This document shows, piece by piece, positions 44,140 to 52,209 of a stretch of DNA of 64,000 bases. This DNA comes from Lachnospiraceae bacterium (GTDB lineage Bacteria; Bacillota; Clostridia; Lachnospirales; Lachnospiraceae). Both the position numbers and the translations under genes were made by a program. The stretch spans positions 62,001-126,000 of the forward strand of contig SVEF01000006.1 of assembly GCA_015057585.1 (NCBI GenBank). The letters run 5' to 3'. Positions within the stretch are counted from its first letter, which is position 1. Each line of letters opens with the position of its first letter. The notes beneath the pieces are model-generated. The model was given only the letters and a program-made list of their open reading frames with translations, did no database searches and was not told the DNA's origin.

Positions 44140-47100
44140 ATGAAAAAATTCCTAGCAGTATTACTGGCAGCTGTTATGACAGTATCTCTGGTTGCGTGTG
44201 GGGGAACACCGGCCGGAAATGAAAATCCGACAACAGCGCCGACAGATGGGCCGACACAGGCTCCGACACAGGCTCCTCAGCCTGAAAATGTAACTATCGC
44301 AAATGCGAGCATCAATTTCGAAGACGGCAAGATGGACTTCGTCAAGGTGTATGAAAAGCATGCGACTTCCGCAAATGTAGCATTGTCTATCGTGGATTAC
44401 AACGGAAGTAAGGCATTAAAGGTTGACAACTTAAACGGCAAGGTGCCGTGGGTTGCACTTGACCTGGCAAGCCTTCTCGGTGACAAGATTGCAGATGTGG
44501 CAAGCGTGGATATGGTAATCGGTACTTCTTATGAAGACGGTAAGTTCCGTGCAGTATCCGGTGAAGTGGTAAGCTGGTGGGGTACCGAACTGGATGATGC
44601 GACAATCGGCACATGGTCCGTTTATATGGCAAAGAAGAATCCAAAGGTGACAACAGTTAATGTTCCTGCAGGCAATGCGTTCGTTGCAGGTGCAAACAAC
44701 ATTTTACTGATTAACTTAAAGACAGATAACGGTCTGGATGAGAGTGATATTGCAGCAAGCTTTTATCTCGATGACATCTGCTTTAAGGATGCAGCAGGCA
44801 ACGTGATTGCAGCTGATACTTCGGTTGCTTTCGTTGATCCGGCCGGTTTTGCTAATACAGGTAAGGACTTATCCAACCTCTATGTAGCATCCAATGCCGT
44901 AAACTTCCCTGGCTTCGCAAAGAGCGGTAACGCATGGGCACAGGACGGTATTGAAATGACTCCTGAAATTCTTGCAGCATTAGTTCCTGGTTCCGTTGTA
45001 GAAATTGCTTATACCAGTGACGACGGTTCCATGTGGCTTGTATTCCCGGATTCCGCAGCAGGTTGGATGAGAGTTGCTGACGGCAATCAGGGTGGTACAT
45101 CCTTAAAGAACAATTCTCTTAACCTTGCACAGGTTACATATGAGCAGATTGCTTCCGTACTTGGTGAAGACACCTCCACATGGGGTGCAAGAATGCAGTG
45201 TGAAGCGGCTTCTTCCTGGGAAGTATTTTCTATCAGTGTAGGTACAGCAAATAAGAGAGTAGCAGCGCTGAACACGGTAGAATTTGAAGGCTTTGCTCCA
45301 AAGGGCAACGCATGGGCACAGGATGGTATCGCAATGCCTCAGGAAATTATCGACGCATTGGTACCGGGTTCTGTAGTTGAAATCGATTACACAAGTGATG
45401 ACGGTAATTTATGGATTGTTATGCCTGACTCCGCAGCAGGCTGGATGAGAGTTGCTGACGGCAATCAGGGTGGCAAGTCCATTTGTGTAGATGGTAAGTG
45501 CTACATTACATATGAACAGATTGCTTCCGTATGTGGCGATGACAAGACTGCATGGGGCGCAAGAATGCAGTGTGAAGGCAGCTCCACATGGGAAGTATTT
45601 GCAGCCAGAGTTGGTACTTATGCAGAATTCCCACAGTTAGCAGGTTTTGTTGATTTTGCAGGTTTTGCTCCAAAGGGTGATGCATGGGCACAGGATGGTA
45701 TCGAAATGACTCCTGAATTCCTTGCAGCATTAGTTCCTGGTTCCGTAGTGGAACTTAAGTACACAAGTGCCGATGGTAACATCTGGCTCGTATTCCCTGA
45801 CTCCGCAGCAGGCTGGATGAGAGTTGCTGACGGTAACCAGGGCGGCAAGTCTGTATGTGCAGACGGCATTGCATATATTACATATGAACAGATTGCATCC
45901 GTACTTGGTGAAGATACTTCCACATGGGGTGCAAGAATGCAGTGTGAAGGCAGTTCCGCTTGGGAAGTTTTCTCTGCAAGAGTAGCAAAGAGTGTTGGCG
46001 CAGCATCTGAAGGTACCGAGACACCGGATGAACCAAAGGTACAGCCTGCGGATCCGACAATTCAGGTGGCAGACGGTACAGTTGCATTCACAAACTCCAT
46101 CACATTTGCAGATGCAAACTGGTGGACACAGAAGGATTTAACAAAGGTTGACCTTTACGGCGATGTAAATCCGGATGATATTACAGCAATTAAGTTTACT
46201 TCCGATACAATTTTTATCGTTGGTTACAACGATGTAAATACAGGTTCCTGGGCACAGTTTGATACAAGTAACACCTATGTTGTCAAGACAGCAGCCCTGA
46301 CGAATGATGATCCGGTTGTCTGCGTATACCTTTCCAAGGGTGACGGCGTAGAATACACCATTACATGGGAAGTATATACCGGCGGCGACAGAACCGTAAT
46401 CATGCCGGAAGTGCCGGAAGAACCGGAAGAAGAACCAGTAGTACTGGAAGGTGAAGTTGCTCACACAGGAAGCGTAACATTTGCTGACACCTCCTGGTGG
46501 ACAGAAAGAGAACTTACAATTGCTGATTTACTCGGTGAAGTAGATCCTGCAACCGTAGCCGGAATTAAGTTTACGGGTACAACCGATTTCTTCTATGGTT
46601 TCAATAAAGTAGGCGGCGGCTGGGAGCAGAATGCAGCAGCTTTAACCGAAGCAAGTTTAACCAATATTGATCTTGGGGCAGATTTTGCTCTTAAGTTAAC
46701 ACTCTCCAAGGGTGACGGTGTAGAATACACCATTACATGGGAGGTTTATACAAAGGCTGAAGGCGGTGCAGATGACATTTTAGCAGAGTATGTAGGTGAT
46801 TACGGCTTAGGTTGGGGAGCAACTGTGGCTGAGTTACAGGCATTCACCGGAAATGTGACACTTACTTTTGACATTGCTTATACAGGAACTGTTGATTACC
46901 CGCAGTTTACTTTAATTGACCAGGGTGACAGCTGGAGCAAGTTAAAAGCAGAAGACTATGCTGCAAACGCTCCAACCATCAACAGCTATGAATTTATTGA
47001 AATGTTTGACCCGTCCGTGACTACATTTACAACAACAATCAGCGCAGATGCGATTGCAAGAATTATTGCAAACGGTGCCGGACTTGGTATTCAGGTAAAC

Positions 47101-47142
47101 GGTATTGTCGTAAGAAATGCAAAGTTAACGGCAGCAGAGTAA
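44140..47142 (+). CDS. Large repeat lipoprotein, probable surface glycan-binding protein
   Basis: 1000 residues. Lipobox VSLVAC near 15-20, then a Thr/Pro/Gln linker. Residues ~55-225 form a beta-rich module resembling mannan-binding CBMs (ASINFEDGKMDFVKVYEKH). Three ~112-residue repeats follow (~256-368, 382-492, 506-617), each with AWAQDGI, PGSVVE, AAGWMRVADGNQGG, YEQIASV and WGARMQCE. Two ~105-residue repeats come next (~643-750, 771-872), each with a WWT motif and LSKGDGVEYTITWEVYT. A last beta domain closes the protein. Many exposed Trp residues fit sugar binding; no catalytic motif is seen. ATG 44140 follows AAAGGAGG. It lies between the second permease pair and a solute-binding protein, so it likely holds mannan at the surface. 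Confidence 0.82.
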   Translation: MKKFLAVLLAAVMTVSLVACGGTPAGNENPTTAPTDGPTQAPTQAPQPENVTIANASINFEDGKMDFVKVYEKHATSANVALSIVDYNGSKALKVDNLNGKVPWVALDLASLLGDKIADVASVDMVIGTSYEDGKFRAVSGEVVSWWGTELDDATIGTWSVYMAKKNPKVTTVNVPAGNAFVAGANNILLINLKTDNGLDESDIAASFYLDDICFKDAAGNVIAADTSVAFVDPAGFANTGKDLSNLYVASNAVNFPGFAKSGNAWAQDGIEMTPEILAALVPGSVVEIAYTSDDGSMWLVFPDSAAGWMRVADGNQGGTSLKNNSLNLAQVTYEQIASVLGEDTSTWGARMQCEAASSWEVFSISVGTANKRVAALNTVEFEGFAPKGNAWAQDGIAMPQEIIDALVPGSVVEIDYTSDDGNLWIVMPDSAAGWMRVADGNQGGKSICVDGKCYITYEQIASVCGDDKTAWGARMQCEGSSTWEVFAARVGTYAEFPQLAGFVDFAGFAPKGDAWAQDGIEMTPEFLAALVPGSVVELKYTSADGNIWLVFPDSAAGWMRVADGNQGGKSVCADGIAYITYEQIASVLGEDTSTWGARMQCEGSSAWEVFSARVAKSVGAASEGTETPDEPKVQPADPTIQVADGTVAFTNSITFADANWWTQKDLTKVDLYGDVNPDDITAIKFTSDTIFIVGYNDVNTGSWAQFDTSNTYVVKTAALTNDDPVVCVYLSKGDGVEYTITWEVYTGGDRTVIMPEVPEEPEEEPVVLEGEVAHTGSVTFADTSWWTERELTIADLLGEVDPATVAGIKFTGTTDFFYGFNKVGGGWEQNAAALTEASLTNIDLGADFALKLTLSKGDGVEYTITWEVYTKAEGGADDILAEYVGDYGLGWGATVAELQAFTGNVTLTFDIAYTGTVDYPQFTLIDQGDSWSKLKAEDYAANAPTINSYEFIEMFDPSVTTFTTTISADAIARIIANGAGLGIQVNGIVVRNAKLTAAE
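44905..45990 (+). repeat. Three tandem ~112-codon repeats
   Basis: Units at about 44905-45243, 45283-45615 and 45655-45990. Long stretches are almost identical in DNA, such as the part coding for GWMRVADGNQGG, which points to recent duplication or gene conversion. Confidence 0.85.
46066..46758 (+). repeat. Two tandem ~105-codon repeats
   Basis: Units at about 46066-46390 and 46450-46758. Both share GSVTFADxxWWT-type starts and the end GDGVEYTITWEVYT, separated by a Pro/Glu linker (EVPEEPEEEPV). Confidence 0.8.
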
Positions 47143-47161
47143 ACATTGAAATCAGGAAACA

Positions 47162-47191
47162 TTCCCTGCCCATCACCGGATGGGCAGGGGA
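47162..47191 (+). other. Strong hairpin without T-run inside the operon
   Basis: Arms TTCCCTGCCCATC and GATGGGCAGGGGAA with loop ACCG. It is followed by AAACCCTTAAAA, not a T-run, and lies 30 bases before the next start. It may protect the 3' or 5' end of a processed mRNA or partly terminate transcription. Confidence 0.6.
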
Positions 47192-47219
47192 AACCCTTAA
47201 AATATAAGGAGGCACAATT

Positions 47220-48719
47220 ATGAAATTCAGAAAAATTTTAGCTGTAGCACTTGCAGCAGCAATGACTTTATCTTTAGCAGCATGTGGCGGCGGCGGAGAA
47301 ACTCCAAGCGGAGATCCGACTCCGGGCGGACAGCCGGGCGGAAATACACCTGCAACCGGAACAAATGACGAAATTATTATCGGTACCTGGTGGACACAGC
47401 CATACGACAGCCACAGCGAAAGCCTGGAAGACGCAGTTGACTGGGTAAATGCACAGGATCAGCCGACAGATACCGAAGCTGAATTAAAGACCAACGAACA
47501 TACACGTAAGATTTACCAGAAGAAGTGGGATAACGTAGCGGCTATCGAGCAGAAGTACGGAGTTACTTTCTGGTGGGAAAACTTAACATATGAAGGTGTT
47601 AAGGATTCCATCAATACTTCTGTACTTGCAGGTGCTCCTGACTGTGACATCTACTTAGTAGATTCCGGTATGGCGATGCCGGCAGTTGCAAATGGTCTTG
47701 CTATGGATTTAAAGACCTTCTTACCGGCTGACCATGATATCTTTACAACACAGAAGTTTGCTTCTTATCTTGACATGGGCGATGGCAAGGCTTGCATTTT
47801 CTACAAGGTAACAGCTGAAAACCAGGTTGGTTCCACAGTGCCTTTGGCATTCAACATCCAGATGTTAGAAGACAACAACTTAGAAGATCCTCGCGTTCTT
47901 TGGGAAAAGGGCGAATGGACCTGGGATAAGTTCCTTGAGTATTGTGAAGTGCTGACTCAGGATACCGATGGCGACGGACAGGATGACCAGTATGGTTTCT
48001 GCGGCTATGCACCGGATACCTTTGAACAGTTAATGATGAGTAACGGCGCAGGTATTGCAAATACAACAACGGAAACACTGACTTCTCCTGCAGTGGCTGA
48101 AGCTCTTCAGTTCCATCAGGATTTATATAATACATACAATGTATGTTATCCATACGATTTTACAAGTGGTTCCGCACATGATACCATGAGATTCCAGTAC
48201 AGAGAAGGTAACGTTGGTTTCTTCCCTACAGCAGCATGGATTATGGCAAACTATGGCGACTATGACTATGACGGCAGCGTAGGTACTACATTACCATTTG
48301 ACATTGCATTCGTTTACTGGCCGGTTGGTCCAAGCGGAAACAAGGACACAAACGCTATGAAGAACGACGTTGGCGGCGAATTATTCATCATTCCTGCAGG
48401 TGTTGCAGAACCGGAAAAGGTATTTAACGTAATGTACTCCTTCTGGGATTGGGATAACGGAAGCACAGAACTTCGTGATGATAAGGAAGCTCTTAACTGG
48501 TGGTATAAGGTAACTGCTAAGACAGAAGACTTACAGAATGCAAACTTTGAAGTAATGCAGGAGTGTGGTGCAAACACAACCTTCGATTTATGGCAGAGTA
48601 TGGGATTCTACTATGACTTTGATTCTCTTCTTAATGGTACCATGACACCTGCTCAGTTCCAGGAAACATTTAAGCAGCAGGTACAGGATGGTCTGGATAC
48701 CTTCTACGGAAATAACTAA
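47220..48719 (+). CDS. Solute-binding lipoprotein of the sugar ABC importer
   Basis: 499 residues. Signal peptide with lipobox LSLAAC near 16-21, a Gly/Pro linker, then a family 1 solute-binding domain: EIIIGTWWTQPYDSH near 55, IEQKYGVTFWWENL near 115, GAPDCDIYLVDSG near 140, WTWDKFLEYCEVLTQD near 238 with a DTDGDGQDD loop that resembles a calcium site. It probably binds manno-oligosaccharides for permease pair 2. Ribosome site AGGAGG is perfect and the strong hairpin upstream may raise its level over neighbours. Confidence 0.92.
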   Translation: MKFRKILAVALAAAMTLSLAACGGGGETPSGDPTPGGQPGGNTPATGTNDEIIIGTWWTQPYDSHSESLEDAVDWVNAQDQPTDTEAELKTNEHTRKIYQKKWDNVAAIEQKYGVTFWWENLTYEGVKDSINTSVLAGAPDCDIYLVDSGMAMPAVANGLAMDLKTFLPADHDIFTTQKFASYLDMGDGKACIFYKVTAENQVGSTVPLAFNIQMLEDNNLEDPRVLWEKGEWTWDKFLEYCEVLTQDTDGDGQDDQYGFCGYAPDTFEQLMMSNGAGIANTTTETLTSPAVAEALQFHQDLYNTYNVCYPYDFTSGSAHDTMRFQYREGNVGFFPTAAWIMANYGDYDYDGSVGTTLPFDIAFVYWPVGPSGNKDTNAMKNDVGGELFIIPAGVAEPEKVFNVMYSFWDWDNGSTELRDDKEALNWWYKVTAKTEDLQNANFEVMQECGANTTFDLWQSMGFYYDFDSLLNGTMTPAQFQETFKQQVQDGLDTFYGNN

Positions 48720-48738
48720 GAATTGAGGAACTTTTATT

Positions 48739-49761
48739 ATGAGCGATATTAAGATGATTGCTCCTGCTGTGGCTAATGTGCCATGGCAGGAGAAACCGGA
48801 AGGCTTAAAGAATGCACCGGTTTGGAGATACACAGATAATCCGATTATCGGAAGAAATCCGGTAGAAGGTGTGGCTCGTATTTTCAACAGTGCGGTTATG
48901 CCTTATAACGGGGAATTCATCGGGGTGTTCCGTGGGGAACAGACCAATGGCATTCCATACATTTATCTTGGACGCAGTAAAGATGCTATCCATTGGGATT
49001 TTGACAAAGACAGAATCCCGTTTGTAGATGAAGACGGAAATCCGTTCATGCCGATTTATGCGTATGACCCAAGACTGGTTAAGGTAGAGGATACCTATTA
49101 CATCATTTGGTGCCAGGATTTTTATGGTGCAGCCATTGGTATGGCAAAGACAACCGATTTTAAGACATTTACCCGTCTGGAAAATCCGTTCCTTCCGTTT
49201 AACCGGAATGCGGTGCTGTTCCCAAGAAAGATTAATGGCAACTTCATGATGTTAAGCAGACCTTCCGACTCCGGACATACGCCGTTTGGTGACATTTTTG
49301 TCAGTGAAAGTCCTGACCTTGTGTACTGGGGCAAGCACAGACATGTAATGGGCCGCGGAAATGAATGGTGGGAGTCCTTAAAAATCGGTGGCGGAGCAGC
49401 TCCGATTGAGACTTCTGAGGGATGGCTGATGTTCTATCATGGTGTAAGCGGAACCTGTAACGGTTACGTATATTCCATTGGTGGTGCGATTCTGGATTTG
49501 GAGAACCCATCCAAGGTATTATACCGTTGTGAGACCTTCCTGCTCACACCGGAGGAATGGTATGAAGAGAGAGGCTTCGTTCCGAACGTATGCTTCCCAT
49601 GTGCGACCATTCATGATCCGGAAACAGGAAGAATTGCGATTTATTATGGTGCGGCAGACAGTTATGTAGGACTTGCATTCTGTCAGTTTGAGGAGATTGT
49701 AGATTACATCAAAAAGCACAGTGTAGTAAACGGAAACGATACAGAAATCGGTAGAAGATAG
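48739..49761 (+). CDS. GH130_2-like beta-1,4-manno-oligosaccharide phosphorylase
   Basis: 340 residues, cytoplasmic. GH130 signatures: NSAVMPYNGEFIGVFRGE near 55, YAYDPRLVKVEDTYYIIWC near 110 with the catalytic Asp, GGGAAPIETSEGWLMFYHGV near 218, and RIAIYYGAADSYVGLAFCQF near 297. The shorter length and different loops separate it from the GH130_1-like gene at 30151; GH130_2 enzymes release mannose 1-phosphate stepwise from manno-oligosaccharides. It is followed by a terminator and so ends the transporter operon or a segment of it. Confidence 0.9.
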   Translation: MSDIKMIAPAVANVPWQEKPEGLKNAPVWRYTDNPIIGRNPVEGVARIFNSAVMPYNGEFIGVFRGEQTNGIPYIYLGRSKDAIHWDFDKDRIPFVDEDGNPFMPIYAYDPRLVKVEDTYYIIWCQDFYGAAIGMAKTTDFKTFTRLENPFLPFNRNAVLFPRKINGNFMMLSRPSDSGHTPFGDIFVSESPDLVYWGKHRHVMGRGNEWWESLKIGGGAAPIETSEGWLMFYHGVSGTCNGYVYSIGGAILDLENPSKVLYRCETFLLTPEEWYEERGFVPNVCFPCATIHDPETGRIAIYYGAADSYVGLAFCQFEEIVDYIKKHSVVNGNDTEIGRR

Positions 49762-49773
49762 TGAAAGAAAAAG

Positions 49774-49807
49774 CCGTGTGGCGGGTTTCGCCGCTACACG
49801 GTTTTTT
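49774..49807 (+). terminator. Terminator after GH130_2 gene
   Basis: Arms CCGTGTGGCGG and CCGCTACACGG (one mismatch) around a short loop, followed by TTTTTT. Confidence 0.85.
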
Positions 49808-49847
49808 GGCTTTAAAGGAAACGTCATGTATATGATGGAGGAGAAAA

Positions 49848-51014
49848 ATGACAAAACTACGAAAATTATCAGTGCTGTTACTGGTTGTTCTGGTGATGGC
49901 AGGCTGTGGAAATAGAACGGACAATGCAGAACCGACAAAAGCGCCGACGGAGGAGGATCTTATGATTGAAAGAATGAGTGAACTGACAGCAATGGATGTG
50001 GTATCGCAGATGAAAATCGGATGGAACTTAGGGAACACAATGGATGCAACCAATTCCTCCGCGCTAAAGATGGCAAAGCCGTCGACGTGGGAAACGGCAT
50101 GGGGAAACCCGGTAACCAGTGAAGAACTGATTGCGAAAATTATTGACGAAGGATTTAACGTGGTACGTATTCCGGTCAGTTGGGTGGACCATATCCTGCC
50201 GGGCGGGGAATATAAGATTGAAGAAAAATGGATGAACCGGGTACAGGAGCTGGTGGATTATGCATACAGCAGAGGTGCCTATGTAATCATTAATACACAT
50301 CATGAAGGATGGTATGACCCGTATTACGAAAATGAAGAAGCTGCGGCAAAAATTCTGCGTGGCGTCTGGACACAGATTGCAGAACGTTTTAAAGGGTATG
50401 ATGAGCATCTGATTTTTGAAGGAATGAACGAACCGCGGAAGAGAAATACCTCTCTGGAATGGAACGGCGGAGACAAAGAAGGCTGGGAAGTTGTAAATAA
50501 CTTAAATAAGGTGTTTATCGAGACCGTACGCAGTACCGGAGGGGCAAATGCATACCGGATGCTGATGATTCCGGGGTATGCGGCAAACTGTACGGTTGGT
50601 ATCCGTCATCTGGAGGTGCCGGAGGGAGATAACAGACTGATTGTTTCCGTGCATGCTTATGAACCATATAACTTTGCACTTAACACGGCCGGACGGGGGC
50701 TGTGGAATGAAGATACTTCAGCCATAGATTCGTTGGCGAAGAATCTGAATTCTCTTTTTATCAGTAAAGGAATCCCGGTGATTATCGGAGAGATGGGAGC
50801 CATGCATAAACCGGTGGAAGGAAACGAGGCTTCCCGGGGAGAATGGGCAGAATATTATATCAGCAAAATGAAAGAAATCGGTGTTCCGTGCGTATGGTGG
50901 GATAACGGGACGTTCGAAGGAGACGGAGAGTTGTTCGGCTTGATTGACAGGGGAAAACTGGAATGGAAGTATCCGTTAGTAATAGAGGGTCTTTTTAAAG
51001 GACTTGAACAATAG
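49848..51014 (+). CDS. Surface lipoprotein GH5 (GH5_4-like) endo-glycanase
   Basis: 388 residues. Lipobox VLVMAGC near 15-20 anchors it outside the membrane. The GH5 domain starts with KIGWNLGNTMDA near 63, a GH5_4-type opening; acid/base Glu in FEGMNEPR near 195; VSVHAYEPYNF near 268; nucleophile Glu in VIIGEMGAMH near 313; CVWWDNG near 349. GH5_4 enzymes cut beta-1,4-glucan, xyloglucan or glucomannan, so here it would complement the GH26 mannanase on mixed glucomannan. GGAGGAG precedes the ATG. It lies after the terminator, so it may have its own promoter or rely on read-through. Confidence 0.9.
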   Translation: MTKLRKLSVLLLVVLVMAGCGNRTDNAEPTKAPTEEDLMIERMSELTAMDVVSQMKIGWNLGNTMDATNSSALKMAKPSTWETAWGNPVTSEELIAKIIDEGFNVVRIPVSWVDHILPGGEYKIEEKWMNRVQELVDYAYSRGAYVIINTHHEGWYDPYYENEEAAAKILRGVWTQIAERFKGYDEHLIFEGMNEPRKRNTSLEWNGGDKEGWEVVNNLNKVFIETVRSTGGANAYRMLMIPGYAANCTVGIRHLEVPEGDNRLIVSVHAYEPYNFALNTAGRGLWNEDTSAIDSLAKNLNSLFISKGIPVIIGEMGAMHKPVEGNEASRGEWAEYYISKMKEIGVPCVWWDNGTFEGDGELFGLIDRGKLEWKYPLVIEGLFKGLEQ

Positions 51015-51038
51015 GCGGAAGGAAAGGATGAAAACTCT

Positions 51039-52172
51039 ATGCGCAGAGTGGATTTTGAAGCAGGAATCGTATTTCACGGAAATACGGAGAGAATACAGAA
51101 GGTCTTGAAAAAGGCGGAAATGGGACAACCGGTGACGCTGGCGTATTTAGGAGGGTCGATTACACAAGGGTCGTTATCCTCCGTTCCGGAGACCTGTTAT
51201 GCTTCTCTGACAACAAGATGGTGGAAAGAGCAGTATCCGCAGACGGCATTTGTCCATGTGAATGCAGGAATCGGCGGAACCCCGTCACAGTTTGGCGTAG
51301 CAAGAGTAGAGCAGGATGTACTTGCTTATGAACCGGATTTCGTAATTGTGGAGTTTAGTGTAAATGATGATAACAGCCTGTTTTACAGGGAAACGTATGA
51401 GGGACTGGTGAGAAAAATTTATTCTTCCGAAACGAACCCTGCGGTGCTTTTGGTACATAATGTGTTTTATCAGTCCGGAACCAATGCGCAGGACCAGCAT
51501 GAGGTAATCGGAAGATATTATCAGATGCCTTGTCTCAGCATGAAGACGTCGGTGTATCAGGCAGTAGCGGAAGGAAAGATTCCGGTGAGGGACATTACCC
51601 CGGATGATCTGCATCCAAATGATTTGGGGCATGCGATGTTGTCCCGTCTGATTACGTCTTTTCTTGAGAAAGTGCAGAAAGAAGCGGAATTTGCCGAATT
51701 GTCCGGTGCGTTTACGACCGTAAGAAGAAGCGAAGAGCTTCCGGCTCCGATTACGGCAAATGCATATGAACATTCCGTGCGGTACCAAAACTATAATTCG
51801 ACGCCTGAGTTGTGCGGATTTGTGCCGGACTTGCAGGAGCAAGAGTATATTACGGATATTTTTAAACGTGGATTTATCGGAAAACAGAGCGGAGATTCTA
51901 TTCGGTTTATGGTTCCGGGAAGCGGGGTGGCGGTGCAGTACAGAAAGTCGGTGAAACATCCGGCATGCGTGGCAAAGGCTGTGCTTGACGGTGATGAAGA
52001 CCATGCCGTGATATTGGACGGAAACTTTGACGAGACCTGGGGGGATTGTCTGTATATTACGACCCTGCTTTGTCACGGTGAGGACAAGGAACATTTACTT
52101 GAAATTACGATTACCGACGGAGGCGGGGAGAAAGTACCGTTTTATCTGGTGTCGGTGATTGGCAGCCGGTAA
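51039..52172 (+). CDS. CE17-like SGNH acetyl esterase with C-terminal jelly roll
   Basis: 377 residues, no signal peptide, so probably cytoplasmic. The SGNH block I is AYLGGSITQGS near 38 (Ser nucleophile), with VNAGIGGTPSQFG near 75, VEFSVNDDN near 105 and the His/Asp pair in DDLHPNDLGHAML near 190. Residues ~235-377 are a jelly-roll module (FIGKQSGDSIRFMVPGSGVA), like the CBM35 of RiCE17 from Roseburia intestinalis, which removes 3-O-acetyl groups from mannan oligosaccharides. The GGSITQG block and domain order fit that family. Downstream is a protein with a CE2-like module, the known partner activity. Confidence 0.82.
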   Translation: MRRVDFEAGIVFHGNTERIQKVLKKAEMGQPVTLAYLGGSITQGSLSSVPETCYASLTTRWWKEQYPQTAFVHVNAGIGGTPSQFGVARVEQDVLAYEPDFVIVEFSVNDDNSLFYRETYEGLVRKIYSSETNPAVLLVHNVFYQSGTNAQDQHEVIGRYYQMPCLSMKTSVYQAVAEGKIPVRDITPDDLHPNDLGHAMLSRLITSFLEKVQKEAEFAELSGAFTTVRRSEELPAPITANAYEHSVRYQNYNSTPELCGFVPDLQEQEYITDIFKRGFIGKQSGDSIRFMVPGSGVAVQYRKSVKHPACVAKAVLDGDEDHAVILDGNFDETWGDCLYITTLLCHGEDKEHLLEITITDGGGEKVPFYLVSVIGSR

Positions 52173-52209
52173 ATTTACAGGATAAAAAACAGTAACGGAG
52201 GAACAGTTT

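Noticed and set aside
49815-49829. AAAGGAAACGTCATG occurring also near 19657
   Set aside because: A single shared 15-mer in a 64 kb window is within chance expectation and the contexts differ.
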